The notes: generated from the letters alone by a model not told the origin. Positions 1 through 12,965 are shown, counted from the stretch's first letter. The stretch is 64,000 nucleotides of DNA from Solen grandis (GCA_021229015.1 CM037780.1:65449354-65513353); one strand, 5' to 3'. Made by a program: numbers and translations.

Positions 1-996
1 AATACAAAGTGAGGTTAAGTTATCTTAGTATGTGATTTAGTCTCTTATAATGCAGATTTAGTGTTTATTTAGAGAATTAATGAGACAGGGTGAATACAGA
101 ATTTATTGTGTGAATGGATCACAGCCTTCAATACAACATTTTTGAATGTTCGTTTAAAGCCATACCTGTGTATAAATGATTTGGACAAATATAAATCAAT
201 AAACTGTTAAACCTTTCCTGCCCTGAGGAAGCTTATGGGGTCATTATGAATTGAATCTTTTCTCATTTAAATGAAATTGCTACTTGAGAAAATATTTATT
301 ATTCATTATTGATGACTGTTTACAAATACAAGCTCCAAGGAAAAGTATGACATCAGTTTAGGTAACTGTTTAACTGAATTTTCCTATGTTAAAACTTTCT
401 TTTTCCTAGCCTTGAATGTAAAATCTTATATGGAGACCTTACTGTTGTTTAGACCACGTGTACATAGGTTTATAATACCTTGAAATACAAATACAATTGT
501 ATAGAAGAAAATTGATATTTGTGATCCTTATTTAAATCGCTCCACAAGATAAATATTAGGACAATAGCAGAACAAATGGTCTAACTGTTGATGACGTCAA
601 TGTAACCCAGTGGTGAAGTGTTTAAAAGGCTGGATTTAGATCGTGGGATTAATTCCATGTAACCAAAGCATAGCGTAAACTCAGCCAAGCATTTGGCCCT
701 CTGCATAATTGTCTCTGGGTCACAAGCTATACACAAATACTCCACCATGAAAAAATTAGTTCCACCTCCTATACATGAAAGAACAGTTTTGTAATTAATA
801 TTGTCAGGGGTTTTAATGCCTCTTCATGTTGTTGGACACAATTACTAGGTCACCTAAAACAAAAAAGTTGTTACTTATCAGTTTGATCTATTGAAAATTG
901 CATCATGCCCAGTTCAACCTTTTTTTAATCTCTGTGGTTTTTGTTCATTGAGGGGGGGTGTATATGTGTATAAGTATTGTTATTTGTAATACAATT
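1..996. other. AT-rich DNA, no gene seen
   Basis: Only short frames are present. A pyrimidine tract followed by AG near 410 resembles a splice acceptor, but nothing around it supports an exon. No repeat family recognised elsewhere in the window is present. Confidence 0.5.
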
Positions 997-1044
997 TATT
1001 AACAACTAATTGCTTTATTTTATTAACAACTAATTGCTTTATTT
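997..1044. repeat. 24-bp tandem duplication
   Basis: Two head-to-tail copies of a 24-bp unit starting tattaacaac. They are followed by a T-rich low-complexity stretch at about 1137-1206. Confidence 0.85.
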
Positions 1045-1604
1045 TTCTGCCATACTTGATTTAGGTAGCATCTTCAATGATTGTTCTTGTTTGATTGTTG
1101 ATATTCAATTATTGTTTTTCTCTTTTTTTAGTGCAAATATTTATTTATTTATTTTTTTATTATTATTTTTTTAATTTTTTTTTTTTTTAAATTTTTTTTT
1201 TTTTATTTCTTTTTACATTAATTTCTTTTAAATTTATGTGCCCGTGAAATGGATTCACCGGCTATTGATTAGTTGTCATCCACTTAAATTGTCCATTTTC
1301 TAAATATATTGAACATTGACCAGTCAGTCTTAGCAGACTTGGAAACAATATTTGTTTTGGGACATAAACTGTCTCAGCCAAGTTTTTTTAACGACTTTCC
1401 AGACTTATGACTCCTATATCTATACGAAAAAAAGGCTAAATTAACCGTATATGCTCTTTAACTTATTAGCTTGTCTGTTTTTCGAAGAAAAAAATACTGT
1501 GTTTTTTGAAAACTTTAAAATGCCTGTCATTTCAGAACCAATACAAACAGGGCACTGATATTTCACATGTGAATTCCTTGTGGCAAGACCTTTCCATCAA
1601 TGTA

Positions 1605-2709
1605 ACACTTTTGGACTTTTGACCTTGACCTTTAATCTTTGACCTATTTTTGAAATATTTAACAAAAGACTTTAACGTTGGCCATAACTTTACTTTTTGA
1701 CATACATCTTTTATATTTGGTATGCATATTTATCATGACAATGGTTTTTAGACAGCGATAAGCCGTCTTATGCTGAAAATCGAAATCAGGCCTTGCTAAT
1801 TTGCATATTTTCCACAACATTTCTGCGCTTAGTGCGGATCCATGCAATGCGATTCTGCATTAACGAATTCCTCCCAGGGCATTTCTTAACTTTGAAATAG
1901 ATAGGCAAACATTCTAGCATCTTAAATAATCAAATGCCTGGTCAATTTCTACACATACAAAACAACAGATTGAATTCGCTAGTACTAAAGAAAGAGAATG
2001 ACCTACTAAGGTATGCAGCTCTTTATGAATGAAAGGTTCATGACCTTTACTCCGGATTATTATGTTACAAACAGAACCTCTGTAGCAACAGCGGGTGGAG
2101 TTTTTGTCGTCATGTGACTGCTTCAATAACTTCAGAAACGCTGGGTTTAGAATGTTAATCCTGTCGCCGTCTCTCAGCGCATTGTGCGCTTTGATTCAGA
2201 TATACCTCAATATTTTATCTATCAACCTTGACCTTTGACCTTATTTTGCTATAACTTTGGACAAGTTTTATAATAGATATTTCTTTGTCATTTTTCAATA
2301 TATATATTTTTTTTAAAACTTTGTATACTGGTTTGTCATCATATGAACCTGTGCAGGTGTGATTTTGGTCATGATCTTTAGGCAGATAAAAAAGAACATT
2401 TTTTTTTTTAAATGTCTTCAAATTTTAGTTTTGTGTTGATTATCAAAAACTCAATGGATTATAAGCAATTGTGATTTTTTGTTAACATATTTTACATCTT
2501 TGTGTTGTATACATTCTATTCCATGCATAGGTCAAGGTCATCCTTAAAGGTCAAATGTCATATTTAAAGGGTATGGTACTTCAACTTTGCATTTAAAGGC
2601 TTAGAGTTTAGTTGTGATTTTCAAGGTCAACTTTTTTAAGTGTTTAACAAAAATGTGTAACGTTGGCAAAAACAGACTAACGTTGGCACCCGCATGCGAT
2701 GCTCTTGTT
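1605..2709 (+). mobile_element. Helitron-like element, degraded, distinct family
   Basis: The right end carries a short hairpin (gcatgcgatgc) running straight into ctcttgttt, the terminus shared, in either orientation, by the other Helitron-like elements here. The interior has the repeated motif tgaccttgacctttgacc near 1619 and 2224 and several 'taacgttggc' motifs (1673, 2657, 2679). The left border is uncertain. Strand is set so that the hairpin is the 3' end. Two small frames at 1659-1847 and 1914-2126 lie inside and are not considered genes. Confidence 0.5.
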
Positions 2710-3573
2710 TTAGTTCAGTCATCATCAAACTTGGTCATAATGCTTATTGATATTATTTCATATCAAGATTAAAACCAGCCGGAAAATATTGTAAAGTATA
2801 GAGTTACAGCCCTTGAATTCATAATTTCAAAAATAAGTGTTTGCTCTTTGACCAATGATTGCGGCATACATAGTCTTGGTATTTATTGGTACACTCTTCT
2901 GATTAGTAATTCTAAAACTAAATCAATATGGAGTTTTTGATTCTCCGTAGTGTCTACAGTGTTTGCAATAATCAGCATTCTTGTTAAGGTTGTAATTCTG
3001 TGAACATCTGCATTCCTCTGTTGATATGCCTTTAAGAATTTTCAAACAACTTGGTACACAATTTCAATGTTTCCAATAATTAGGCTTTACTTGCATACAA
3101 TAACCAGTGAATTGGCTTCCATATTGAATTAATATTTGTTCCTTTTAACCTTTTACCACTTATCACCTTATTTTACACCAATTTATACCATAGAGTTAGT
3201 AACAAGCTGATATGGTTTTATATAGGTTGACTCTCTTGGTAAAGAGTTAAAACGCTACTAGCAAATATTGTTCCTCTGTTAATCAGTGGACTCTACGTGT
3301 TGCACTGCACTGGGCAGCTGGTTCACTTCTGAGTGTTTATTTTGCTCATGCAGATTTATATACAATAATCGGGACCATGACATGATGTTGATAGACACAC
3401 ATCTATCTACCTGTTACCAGCAAGTGCAGGTTCTTCAGTAAAGATTGGAAAACAACCTGTAAAATCTTCCCACCATGGATATTGAAATAAACCCTGCAAC
3501 CATTTATCAATAGAATCTATCATTGGGTTAGATCAGAGCTTAGGAGGACTCTTTAGGATGTCCAGTTCTTGTC
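2710..3573. other. No gene or repeat recognised
   Basis: AT-rich sequence with scattered stops in all frames. A 46-nt minus-strand segment at 3411-3456 has splice-like edges and an open frame but is too short to call. Confidence 0.4.
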
Positions 3574-3810
3574 TTAACCCCTCATATAGACTCATTTTGA
3601 CGCACTCAGTAGGTACCACATAAAGCCTGATCTGCAGAAAACCACAGTTAAACCTTACCAAATTTAATTATAAAGTCCTCATTTCCAGACCACTGAGGAG
3701 CAGCGAACAGCATAAAACCTGATCAGCCTGCGAGTTACTTGCAGGCTGATCTGGTTTTATGCTGTTCGCATAGGTCTTTTCATGGTGTCCTCTATGAGGG
3801 AAAGGGTTAA
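3574..3810 (-). mobile_element. piggyBac-type MITE, copy 1
   Basis: The element is bounded by TTAA at both ends (3574-3577, 3807-3810). Imperfect terminal inverted repeats follow (CCCTCATA at the left, TATGAGGGAAAGGG at the right), with a long central hairpin built on gatcagcctgcgag. TTAA targets and CCC...GGG termini are typical of the piggyBac superfamily. At 237 bp it has no coding capacity and would depend on a transposase elsewhere. It lies in the same orientation as the copy at 62164 and opposite to those at 14938 and 26022. Confidence 0.85.
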
Positions 3811-4458
3811 ACCATTTTTTGCATAATTACAACAAGATGCCAGAGGGTTAGGGATCTATTCCATTGATTTATATTCTTCTCACTCAAAATTACTATAACT
3901 GAGAAAAATGAAATATATTTATGGAACTTCTTTTGCTCATCTCGTATTCATGATAATGCTTAAGGTTGACATTATTCAAGGTAACAAATGCAACTTGCTT
4001 CTCTTTTAGTGAGAAGGAAACTAAAGAAAAGTATATGCATTGGGTGTTAAAAAGGACCTCTGCGATAAGATCTTCAAATTGTCTCTATATTTAGTGATAT
4101 TTTTTATATTTCTATCTGGATATATTTCATTGAGAAAAAAGAGTTAATGCTTAAGGTATCCTTCTGGATTAGGTTTTAAACAGTCACTAGCTTGTCAGAA
4201 TGACTTTGGATATTATATCTGGTGCAGTTGATGCCATTCTGGCATAGTTTAAACTAAGTTTTTTTACATCAATTGGGAAGCAAGGTTTTTTTCACCAATT
4301 TAGAAGCAAGTTTTCTGTCTGTCTGTCACACTTTATCTGTCATGCTTCAGCAGGTGAAACATGTATTCCAAAGAATACTCGTTACAACTTATATTAATCC
4401 CTCTTGATGGTTCCTTAGTTGGACCAGTACATTGTGCCTTGGATTTTTATTAGTTTTT

Positions 4459-4650
4459 GAGGACCCTGTGGTCCAGTGGTAATGTATCCAACAGTTACTG
4501 TGGATCCAAATGTTGTGGGTTAAAAACCCGTTGGGGCCAACGATTTTTTATGGCCTTCCCAGGTGCAGAGCACTGGTTCACCCAGGAACCGTTGAGAGGG
4601 ATTAGTATAAGTTGTAAGAACTTGTTTCCTAATCAACGTAAAATAAATAT
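4459..4650 (+). mobile_element. tRNA-derived SINE-like element
   Basis: A box A-like stretch (gtggtccagtgg, near 4469) is followed about 50 bp later by a box B-like stretch (gtgggttaaaaaccc). A non-tRNA body follows and ends in an A-rich tail (cgtaaaataaa). That is the layout of a pol III-transcribed SINE. The box B is degraded, so it is probably inactive. No target-site duplication was found. Confidence 0.55.
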
Positions 4651-4676
4651 GTTTAAACTATGAAAATCCTTGCTTC

Positions 4677-4745
4677 TAAGGGGTTAGAACTCATAACCTT
4701 TGGATCCGCTTCAGGGTATGTAACCACTGTAATACACAATCCTTG
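4677..4745 (-). mobile_element. tRNA-like SINE head fragment
   Basis: Read on the minus strand, this has a box A-like start (acagtggttacat) and a box B-like end (gagttctaacccc), spaced as in a tRNA. It lies just downstream of, and inverted to, the SINE at 4459. It is probably a truncated SINE. Confidence 0.35.
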
Positions 4746-4749
4746 ACGT

Positions 4750-6510
4750 TCTAGAATTCTGGCAGACTTTGATTGTAAGCTAGTTTATAACGCACCAGAT
4801 ATGCATGTCTGTGAAGGAATTATTAAATTAAAGGAATCATCTCATCTAGTTATTTCTACTTGCCTGTTCTAAGATCCAAACAAGAAAGTTAAGAAATTCA
4901 AATTGCTCTATTTTTTATTGTTAAACAACTTAAAGTTTGCTGCACCATTGGAACCTGTCTATAAAATTACATTTAAACAGGTCAGATTGGACATCAGTCC
5001 ATTCTAATTTAGAGACCTGCTGACATGATGAGGAAAGACCATGCCATCTATTATCATGAAATGCATGGTGAGTGATGGTTCTGAGGCTATGATTGAGTGA
5101 GGGTAGATAGCAGCAACGCTGTAGGTGGGCAGTGAAAATATAGCTTTCATCATCCATCATCAGTAATGATCAAAACTACTCACATTGTCAGGAAACTGTT
5201 TCAACAAGGAATGTTTGTGTTGTAAACATTGTACCATAATGAAGGCAGACCATGAAGTTGTTCCATCCTTTCCTATTGCTACATGCACTATCATCGTCAG
5301 ACCTTGAAACATTTAATCCTGCATTGAACTTAGTCACCCTGCAGACTGAGCAGGTTTTATACTGTGCACTACTCTGCATTATCTTCAAGACAAGAATATA
5401 CCAATATTGTATTAAAATTCTTTCAGTGAAAAAAAGAAGATCCAACATACACACACATTTTTCTGTCACTCTTTAATTATTGATTTTGTTCTATTATTTT
5501 CAAAGGTAATGATTATCTTTTTTTTCATATAAATCTTAAGATTTTTTTTCTGCGTATACTTAACTTATTTGTCTTTCTTTTTATATCACCTTCAAATGAA
5601 TCATTCAAAGGTAATATCACAGGGACTATTGATATGTCCTCAAAAAGGAATTAACTTTTGTCATATGCAGCCAAACATATCTTTACCAAATTTGGGATGT
5701 GTGCCCTGGGTGAAGATAAAGCTTTGATGTTCTGTTTGTTTGGTCAAAAGAATTGTAACTGCTTACTGATTGTCCCAAAAATGGAAATTTCTCAATAACT
5801 TTTGTCTCATTATTAGATTTTATAATCAATTTGTTACTTGTATACTTTATATTGAGATGAAGCTTCAATGCCCTGTGAGGGTCTGATTAAACTAAAAATA
5901 GATTGTCCCCCAAACTGAATTCACTCCCTTACATTTTTTTTCTAGACAATATTCAGCACTGTATATACATTACTGTTACTAAGTACTGTATAATTATATA
6001 TTAGTATGTCCAGTTAAAGTGGGTTTACGCTTCCATTTTTGCATGCGCAAAATTGGTATTGCAGTCGAATGTAAAATTGTGATGGTAATAGTTTTCAGTG
6101 ACCAATATTTTTATCTGTTTCTTTAGGGGTTTCATATACGTGATTTGTGTTTGTTTTAAATAGTTTCCAGTGTAATTTATCATATCTAATAGATTGTTAG
6201 TTAGTAGATGTATGTATTTTAATGATGTTTACATACATATCAGTCATGACCTACTTATCGCTTTGCTCATCGGTTTGGACATTGCTCATTTCATGTCCTC
6301 TTTATTGAGCTTGTAATTATAAATAGTAGTCTAATTATTACATGACAGGTGGAATAAGTAAAGCATATTGTTTATCTTGTTAATATGTAACCATAATATG
6401 AAGAACACATAGTGTTGATATCAATACAGTACAATTTTTCTGTGTAGTGCTAGTCCTGCTATTTTGATCAGATTGATTATATATAGCCTTATTAACACAT
6501 GTCTTCTGCA
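4750..6510. other. No confirmed gene; weak minus-strand open segment
   Basis: Mostly featureless AT-rich DNA. On the minus strand, 5184-5312 is open for 43 codons from an ATG and stops exactly at a donor-like gtgagtag, but no acceptor or homology supports it. Confidence 0.35.
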
Positions 6511-6512
6511 TT

Positions 6513-6620
6513 TGTGGAAATAGCTCAGTTGGTAAGAGTGGAGACGAGGAATTGTTTTTTTCTTTTTTCTTCAAGAGGTCATGAGTTCGATTCCAAGCTG
6601 GGACCTTTTTTTTTTTTTTG
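6513..6620 (+). mobile_element. tRNA-like SINE or tRNA pseudogene
   Basis: Box A is nearly canonical (tagctcagttggtaagag, near 6520) and box B is good (gagttcgattcc, near 6582). The region between them contains a T-rich insertion that would disrupt a cloverleaf, and a run of T follows box B. It is therefore a SINE or pseudogene rather than a functional tRNA gene. Confidence 0.55.
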
Positions 6621-7370
6621 AAATTCTTATTGGAAGTTCTTGAGTTATATTTGTATAGTTTGTTTAAAATAGTAATTTTATACATTCTTTATTTTGCTTT
6701 TGTTAATTTGTATTTGCTTCCTTTTGATATAAACATAAAAATAAACCAAAGAATTTTTTTTTTTTTTAAATTTTAGTTAGTTAAAAAAATGACCTCTCCA
6801 ATTTTTACCTTTTACTTTTCATTTCACTGTCAGGATTCAAAGATTAAATTATAATGCATCTACAAGATTCCATAAAATATATGGAAAATGCTACTTATTT
6901 TTAAGCCTAGAGAGACTTGGGACTCGTGCAGAGAAAATTATGAAGTAATAACTGGCTCTCTATATAGACAAATAATATTAATATCAAGAGAGGTCTTTAT
7001 TATTATTATTTATTTATTTTTATTTTATAATTCTGATATAAAGGTCCTGTGCATAGACAAGATAGATTATAAGGTCAAAACAGTAGAAAAGAGAAATAGA
7101 GGGGGACAATATGTTTATTATAAGCCGTCCATTAAAACACTTTGTTTTAATCTTTTCTTGTTAAGTATAAGTTGTAGTTGTCAAGTTTGAAACATACATA
7201 GTTTTTGTGAAGATACAGTTAAATTGATTGAAGCTTTTAGGGGTCCAAGTAGTCAAGGTAAAGGTAATTGTTACTTAAAATAGACTCTTGTTACTGCTTA
7301 ATGTCTGTTTCCCAGAATGATTTTTATGTGAACACTCACGGCAGGCGGGCGGGTGGGCGTGGAACATTTG

Positions 7371-7979
7371 TTGTCCGGGCTCTAACTTCAATACCGTTTG
7401 CCCAATCCTTTTCAAACTTTCCACACATGTGCATGGCCATGATATCTCGGATGAGTTTGATATCCAGCATTATTGCTTGAATGACTTAGAAGTTATGGCC
7501 TTTGACATACACAAAATACTTGAAATTGTGATTGTCCGGGCTCTAACTTCAATACCGTTAGTCCAATCCTTTTCACACATGTGCATGGCCATAATATCAC
7601 GGATGATTTCGATATCCAGCATTATCGCGTGAAAGACTTAAAAGTTATGGCGCTTGACGTACACAAAATACTTGAAATTGTGATTGTCCAGGCTCTAACT
7701 TCAATACAGTTTGCCCATTTCTTTTCAAAGTTTTCACACATGTGCATGGCCATAATATCGCTGATGAGTTCAATATCCAGCATTATCGCGTGAATGATTT
7801 AAAAGTTATGGCCCTTGACGTACACAAAATACTTGAAATTGTGATTGTCTGGGCTCTAACTTCAATACCGTTAGACCAATCCTTTTCAAACTTTCCACAC
7901 ATGTGCATGGCCATAAAATCGCGGATGAGTTCTATATTCAGCATTATCGCGTGAATGACTTAGAAGTTATGGCCCTTGA
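7371..7979. repeat. Tandem array, 161-bp unit, about 3.8 copies
   Basis: Units begin with ttgtccgggctctaacttc at 7371, 7532, 7684 and 7845. Spacings are 161, 152 and 161 bp; the 152 reflects a small deletion. A G/C-rich run (ggcgggcgggtgggcg) directly precedes the array. The nested plus-strand frames of 67-70 codons across the units (7429-7954) are a by-product of the repetition. The array probably belongs to the core of a larger Helitron-like element whose ends are not clear here. Confidence 0.9.
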
Positions 7980-8886
7980 ACACTTGAATAAGTCAAAAGA
8001 GACATTTTCCTTCAAATTAATGGAAATGTTTCAACATGATTGTTTTAATAAGAAACATTCATTAACTAATGGGATTTAGGAGACAATAGCTTGAGCTATT
8101 TCTGAGAGTCCCCATACTGTGATGGGCGTATTTTGTGGCAGTCCTGACCCTTGTTCTCAATAACTTTGTCAGGAATTAGATATTTTAACCAAGATTGCAA
8201 AATGTGCGAAGATGAGGCTTTGAAGAGCTGTTGGAACATGGTCAGGGTCAGTGTTACTAGATATTGAAGTTAGTTACTATTAAAAACATTTAACAGGATT
8301 TAGTTATTTTAACCATGTTTTAGACATATATTGTTTCGACATATACATGTTATATTTGTATGAAAGGTAGATAATACCAAAATTCATTTTGACTGATTTT
8401 TCATTAGACTTTTTCAGATAATTTATCAATTAACTAAATCAATAGTTACTAGTCTCAGCATTTAGAACATACTTCTGTACTGTCGCAAAGCATTGGGGGT
8501 GGGGGTATAAGTCACCAGTTAACCATATCATCATCATTTGCAATTGGCTTTTTCAAGTATCATATCCATCATTAAAGTATTTCTGAACCAGATATATTTC
8601 ACTTTATGACAGATAAATGTGTTTATTATAACAACTCAGATTTCACAAGAGAGAAGTGTCACTATATTTCTGTACAAAAGCTTGTTAGTTTGAATTATGC
8701 CAACATCTGTACGGTTCTATTCAGACACTTACTTTTCCTATTGATCTCAGAGGCCGGAGACTTAACTGTGTCGTTATAAACAAACATTTTACACTGCTGA
8801 AAGGCTTTTCATTTTCAAATACAATGTTTGAACAGTTTGTACCATAATCAATTAATATAATTGATCATACTGAGGGTCTAGTAGAA
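7980..8886. other. No gene recognised; one minus-strand microexon-like segment
   Basis: AT-rich. On the minus strand 8733-8765 (33 nt) ends at a perfect donor-like gtaagtg and has open frames, but its acceptor is poor. Confidence 0.35.
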
Positions 8887-8959
8887 ATGACAAATGATTT
8901 TGTTGCTAAAGCAAATGCTTTCTTGCAAAGTTCTCCTCAGAAGTCAAAAGTCTACAATG
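8887..8959 (+). CDS. Possible first coding exon, unknown protein
   Basis: An ATG in fair context (gaaATGa) opens a frame of 24 codons plus one base. The peptide starts MTNDFVAKANAF and ends SPQKSKVYN. It stops at a donor matching the consensus (ATG|gtaagtg). The frame is also open for about 11 codons upstream of the ATG. A later segment at 9627-9674 has acceptor and donor signals and a phase that could follow. Nothing in the peptide identifies a family. With no transcript evidence this may be a chance pseudo-exon. Confidence 0.27.
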
Positions 8960-10008
8960 GTAAGTGCTGGTAGTGAAGACCTTCCCCTGCTCTGGACTAC
9001 TTTTGAACTGTCTCCTATATGCTGATGGATTAGGTTGGATGTCTCTTGGCAGGTAACACCTACATTATCTTGACACTGCCTTCATGAAACTGTATGTATA
9101 TTCTTGTCTGGTTAATTTTGTTTTGAAAAAAACTTGCTTATATTTATGCTATTACAGTTGATTCTTATAAAAGACGTGTCCAGGTTATTAACCTACACCA
9201 AAGTGCAACATGGTAAACTTATATAATGGTATCAATATAGTTAAGCCATATCAGACTAAAATCAGTATTCATTTTGCCTTCTTCTCATCTAGCAGCAAAC
9301 AGTTACACATAATAAAACTCACTAGATGATCTGGTTTTTTACTGTTTCTTCATAGCACTCATGTGTTTCTCTGAGCAAACAGACCTACAGTAACATGAGT
9401 TACAAGAGTATATATTCCAAAAGGAATTAAAACTAATGTAAGAGAATTTTTCTGTCTGACAAGTTCTTTACTTGTCAATTTAACAGTATGCATGTGGGAG
9501 TGAGGGACAATACAGTGGAATTATTGTTACATGTCAACAGAATTTGAAAGTAAAATGAAAACTAGAGAAGAGGAAACCATGAATAGGTGAGGAGGGACTT
9601 TACAGAGTGTCTCTGTAATCCTGCAGTTCTCTGTCTGGTGGTTCTCTTATGTCCTACTAAACAAAGTGCTGTATGTAGGTGTTTCTAGGTCTCACAGAGA
9701 TGAAGTTTTTTTACACACTCACATAGTACATCCCTGTGCTCCCTAGAACTTCAGTGTTTTTATGATTTGACATTTACATAAACTTGTAGAGAATTACACT
9801 CCTTTTTTTCTTTCCTCTTTTTTTTTCTCCAAAATTTTTAATATATTTAAAAGAAGCAAGCTGAATTGATCTAATTTGTATGTAAGTAAAGTAGTTGAAC
9901 TCAGTTAAGAACTGTTGGTTTGCAGATGTGCATGGGTCACATTACTTAATAACATTTTTATTGAGTTAATTTCAGACATTGTTAACTAAGCCAGGAAAAT
10001 ACTTCTTT
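8960..10008. other. No repeat recognised; weak exon-like segment at 9627-9674
   Basis: A 48-nt plus-strand segment (9627-9674) follows an acceptor-like cctgcag and precedes gtaggtg. It is open in two frames, one of them hydrophobic. The rest is AT-rich with no recognisable element. Confidence 0.3.
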
Positions 10009-11245
10009 TTTTTAGCTTTCCTGACCACAAAGTGCTCAAAGTGAGCTTTTGTGATCACCCTGCATCCATCACCGTCCGTCCTGTGTCGTCTGTCATCAGC
10101 ACTTTACTTTAAACAACATCTCCTCTGAAACCGCTGGGCAGAATTTGTTTAAACCTGGCAGGGATGTTCCTTGGGTGAACCTTCACAAAAGTTGCTAAAA
10201 TAAACATGATCCATGTGGAACTCTGGTTGCCATGGCAATAGAAAGAAAAAATTATGAAAACTTTAAAAATCATCTCCTTTGAAACTGTTGGCCAGATTTC
10301 AAAATATTTTGGTACTGATGTTCCTTGGATAACTCTCTACCAAGATTGCTAAAATTATTCCTATCGGGAAAAAACATGGCCACCAGGGGTGGAGCTTATT
10401 TGCCTGATATGTATATAGTGAAATCTTTAAATGACATCTCCTGAAACTACTAGACAGAAATTGATTATTTGGCAGGGATGATCCTTGGGTGAAGCTTCAC
10501 AAAAATTGCTAAAATTATTCCGATCCGTAAACAAACATTACTGCCAGGAGCATGGCTAATTTGCCTTATATGTATATAGTAAAATCTTTAAATGACATCT
10601 CTGAAGTCACTGGACAGAATTTAATTGAATTGATCAGGGATGATCCTTTGGTGAAGCTTTACAAAAGTTGCTGAAATTATTTCGATCCATAAAAAACATG
10701 GCCGCCAGGGGCGGGGCTAACTTGCCTTATATGTATATAGTGAAATCTTTAAACGACATCTCCTCTGAAACGGCTGGACATAATTTGATTAAATTTGGCA
10801 GGGATGATCCTTGGGTGAAGCTATACAAAATTGTTAAAAAAATTCCAATTCATAAAAAACATGGTTGCCAGAGGCAGGGCTAATTTGCTTTATATGTATC
10901 TAGTGAAATCTTTAAACAACATCTCATCTGAAACCACTGGACAGAATTTGATTAAATTTGGCAGGGATGATCATTGGGTAAAGCTTCACAAAAGTTGCTG
11001 AAATTATTCTGATCCATATAAAAACATGGCTGCCAGGGGCATGACATGACTAATTTGCCTTATATGTATATATTGAAAACTTAAAATGACCTCTTCTCTG
11101 AAATTGCTGGACAGAATTTGATAAAACTTTGCAGGGATCATCTCCTTCAAAACTACTGGCCAAATTTCAAAATGTTGTAATACAGACTGATGTTCCTTGG
11201 GTAACCCTATACTTAGGTGAGTGATCCATGGGCCATCATGGCCAA
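10009..11245 (+). mobile_element. Helitron-like element with 162-bp tandem core
   Basis: The left end reads ttttttttagc and continues into gtgagcttttgtgatcaccc. The right end has aggtgagtgatcc followed by the hairpin atgggccatcatggcc, but the terminal ctcttgtt is lost. The core holds at least five tandem units marked by catggccgccaggggc-like motifs at 10375, 10536, 10698, 10860 and 11025, a spacing of 161-165 bp. There is no coding capacity. This is the same family as 29275-29935, which is inverted. The 71-codon frame at 10668-10883 is repeat-derived. Confidence 0.75.
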
Positions 11246-11460
11246 TGTAAAATCAATTCATTTTGCATCAGTTGGAGCTGGTGTCTAAAGGAATAATTAT
11301 CAATACAATCTCCATTTATTTTTAATTCTTTTATATTACTAAAGCACTTTGATTATTTTCAGGATTTTGATTATTTTCAGGATAATGTAACTAGTGAAAA
11401 TAGTTTAAAAAGGTCCTCTTTTTTTAATTAAGTTAAAACTATATTTACATAGCATTTTTA

Positions 11461-12045
11461 TTTTTAGCTCACCTAAAGTTGCTCAAAGGCAAGCTATTGT
11501 GACTGTGAATGTCAGTTGTCAACATATAACTTAAAACAACATCTCCTAAACTACAGGGCTAATATTCATAAAACTACAGGAATGTTCCTAATAGGTGGTC
11601 CTCTTTCAAAGTTGTTCAAAGAATCAAATTCCATGCCAAATTCTGTTTGCCATGGCAACTGAAAGGGAAAAAATGTAAAAACTTAAAAAATCTTCCAAAA
11701 ACCTTCTTGTCCACAAGAACTTACTGGATTTTAAAATATTTTGGCACATAATGTTCCTTTGGTCATTCTCTACCAAGATTGTACAAATTATTAGGATCTG
11801 TCATAAAACATGGCCACTTGGGGGTGGAACTTATTTTCCCGATAGGTATATAGTACAAATTTGAAAAATCTTGTCATAGAAATGTACTGGGTGGATTTCA
11901 TAGTTTATTTTTTAAAAAAGATGTTTTTTGGGTCACTCCCTGCCAAGGTTGTTAAAATTATTTGAATCCATGAAGCATGGCTTTTCCTCCCACTAATACC
12001 TGTTTCTCAGGTGAGTGATTCCAGGACCCTCATGGTACTCTTGTT
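11461..12045 (+). mobile_element. Helitron-like element, related copy
   Basis: It starts with tttttagctcacc and ends with ctcaggtgagtgattcc, a degenerate hairpin (ggaccctcatggt) and ctcttgtt. The interior resembles the preceding element (gttgccatggcaac, ggccacttgggggtgg) but has fewer and more diverged units. It lies about 215 bp downstream in the same orientation, so the pair may be a tandem insertion or a split element. Confidence 0.7.
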
Positions 12046-12473
12046 TAGATGTATTTTCAAAATATTGCACCTGTTTACTCTGCCTTTAATTCAAAAGCTT
12101 TGTGAAAACATAACTTTGATTTAACATTTATGTGACATTAGGTCTAGCTAGAATACCACCATTCATACTCAGTATTAATTAAATTCTAATTACTTAGCAC
12201 TTGGTGAATTTCACCATTCATTTTTTCTCTTATATAAACACCTAAATATTAAGTTTTTTAATACATTGTAAGTTATTATGGTAAAAATTTATGTCAACTT
12301 AGTCATGTACTTGAAACTGGTGTGGTGGAATGTGTTTTTACCAAATTTAAGTATTAGTTAGTGATGGAATTTGAGCCAGATTGTATTCAGGTATTCAGTT
12401 TACTGAGTCCTCTGAGGCCTCTAAATCCACTAACCATCATTCTTGGTTGCTATAGAAAAAAACACAAAAAAAC

Positions 12474-12965
12474 AACTAGAAATGTGTCCAGAGGACACAT
12501 ATGCCCCCACCCATCGCATTTTCCAAAGGTAAGGCCAACACCCAGGAGGTCAAGTCATGTCCTGAGTAATATATCCAAGAAGTTAAATATCTGTAGCCCA
12601 AATACCTTCAGAGTTACCTGTGTCACAGTTTTGGGATGGAGGGACGGACAAAGGCAAATCTATAAGCCTCACTTTTTGGTAGGAGCATAAAAATACTCAG
12701 GTGCACAAGTTCATGTCTTGATTAATATAGTCATGAAGATTCAAGTCTGTAGTACAAACACTTTCAGCATTACGTGCGTCACAAGCATAAAATTCTATAT
12801 TTAAAAAAAAAAAAAAAGGCCATAACTCTGTCAACTTCAACGGCAGTTTGATAGTACAAATACTTTTGGAGTTCTGTGTGTCACAAAGTTTTGGGATGGA
12901 CATATGGACAAAGGCAAATCTATATGCCTGCCCCCTCCCCCATATTTGGTGGAGGCATAAAAAAA
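12474..12965 (-). mobile_element. Helitron-like element, 'aactagaaatgtgtcc' family
   Basis: The left end is aactagaaatgtgtcc followed by a hairpin (gtgtccagaggacac) and tatgcccccacc. The right end is tggtggaggcataaaaa. Read on the minus strand it therefore ends with a hairpin plus ttctagtt, close to the CTAG|T terminus of Helitrons, and atgcccccacc forms an asymmetric inverted repeat. A second end-like motif (gtaggagcataaaaa) lies at 12679-12694, so two units or an internal duplication are present. It is the same family as 53254-53698. The 109-codon frame at 12361-12690 is spurious. Confidence 0.7.

Noticed and set aside
400..480. Strong acceptor-like tract and open segment near 410
   Set aside because: No donor of quality, low GC, and the segment soon meets a stop.
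6513..6620. Functional tRNA gene
   Set aside because: Box A and box B are good, but a T-rich insertion replaces part of the anticodon region and no acceptor stem pairs; a SINE or pseudogene is more likely.
7268..7954. Four overlapping plus-strand frames of 67-70 codons
   Set aside because: They are phase-shifted readings of the 161-bp tandem units.
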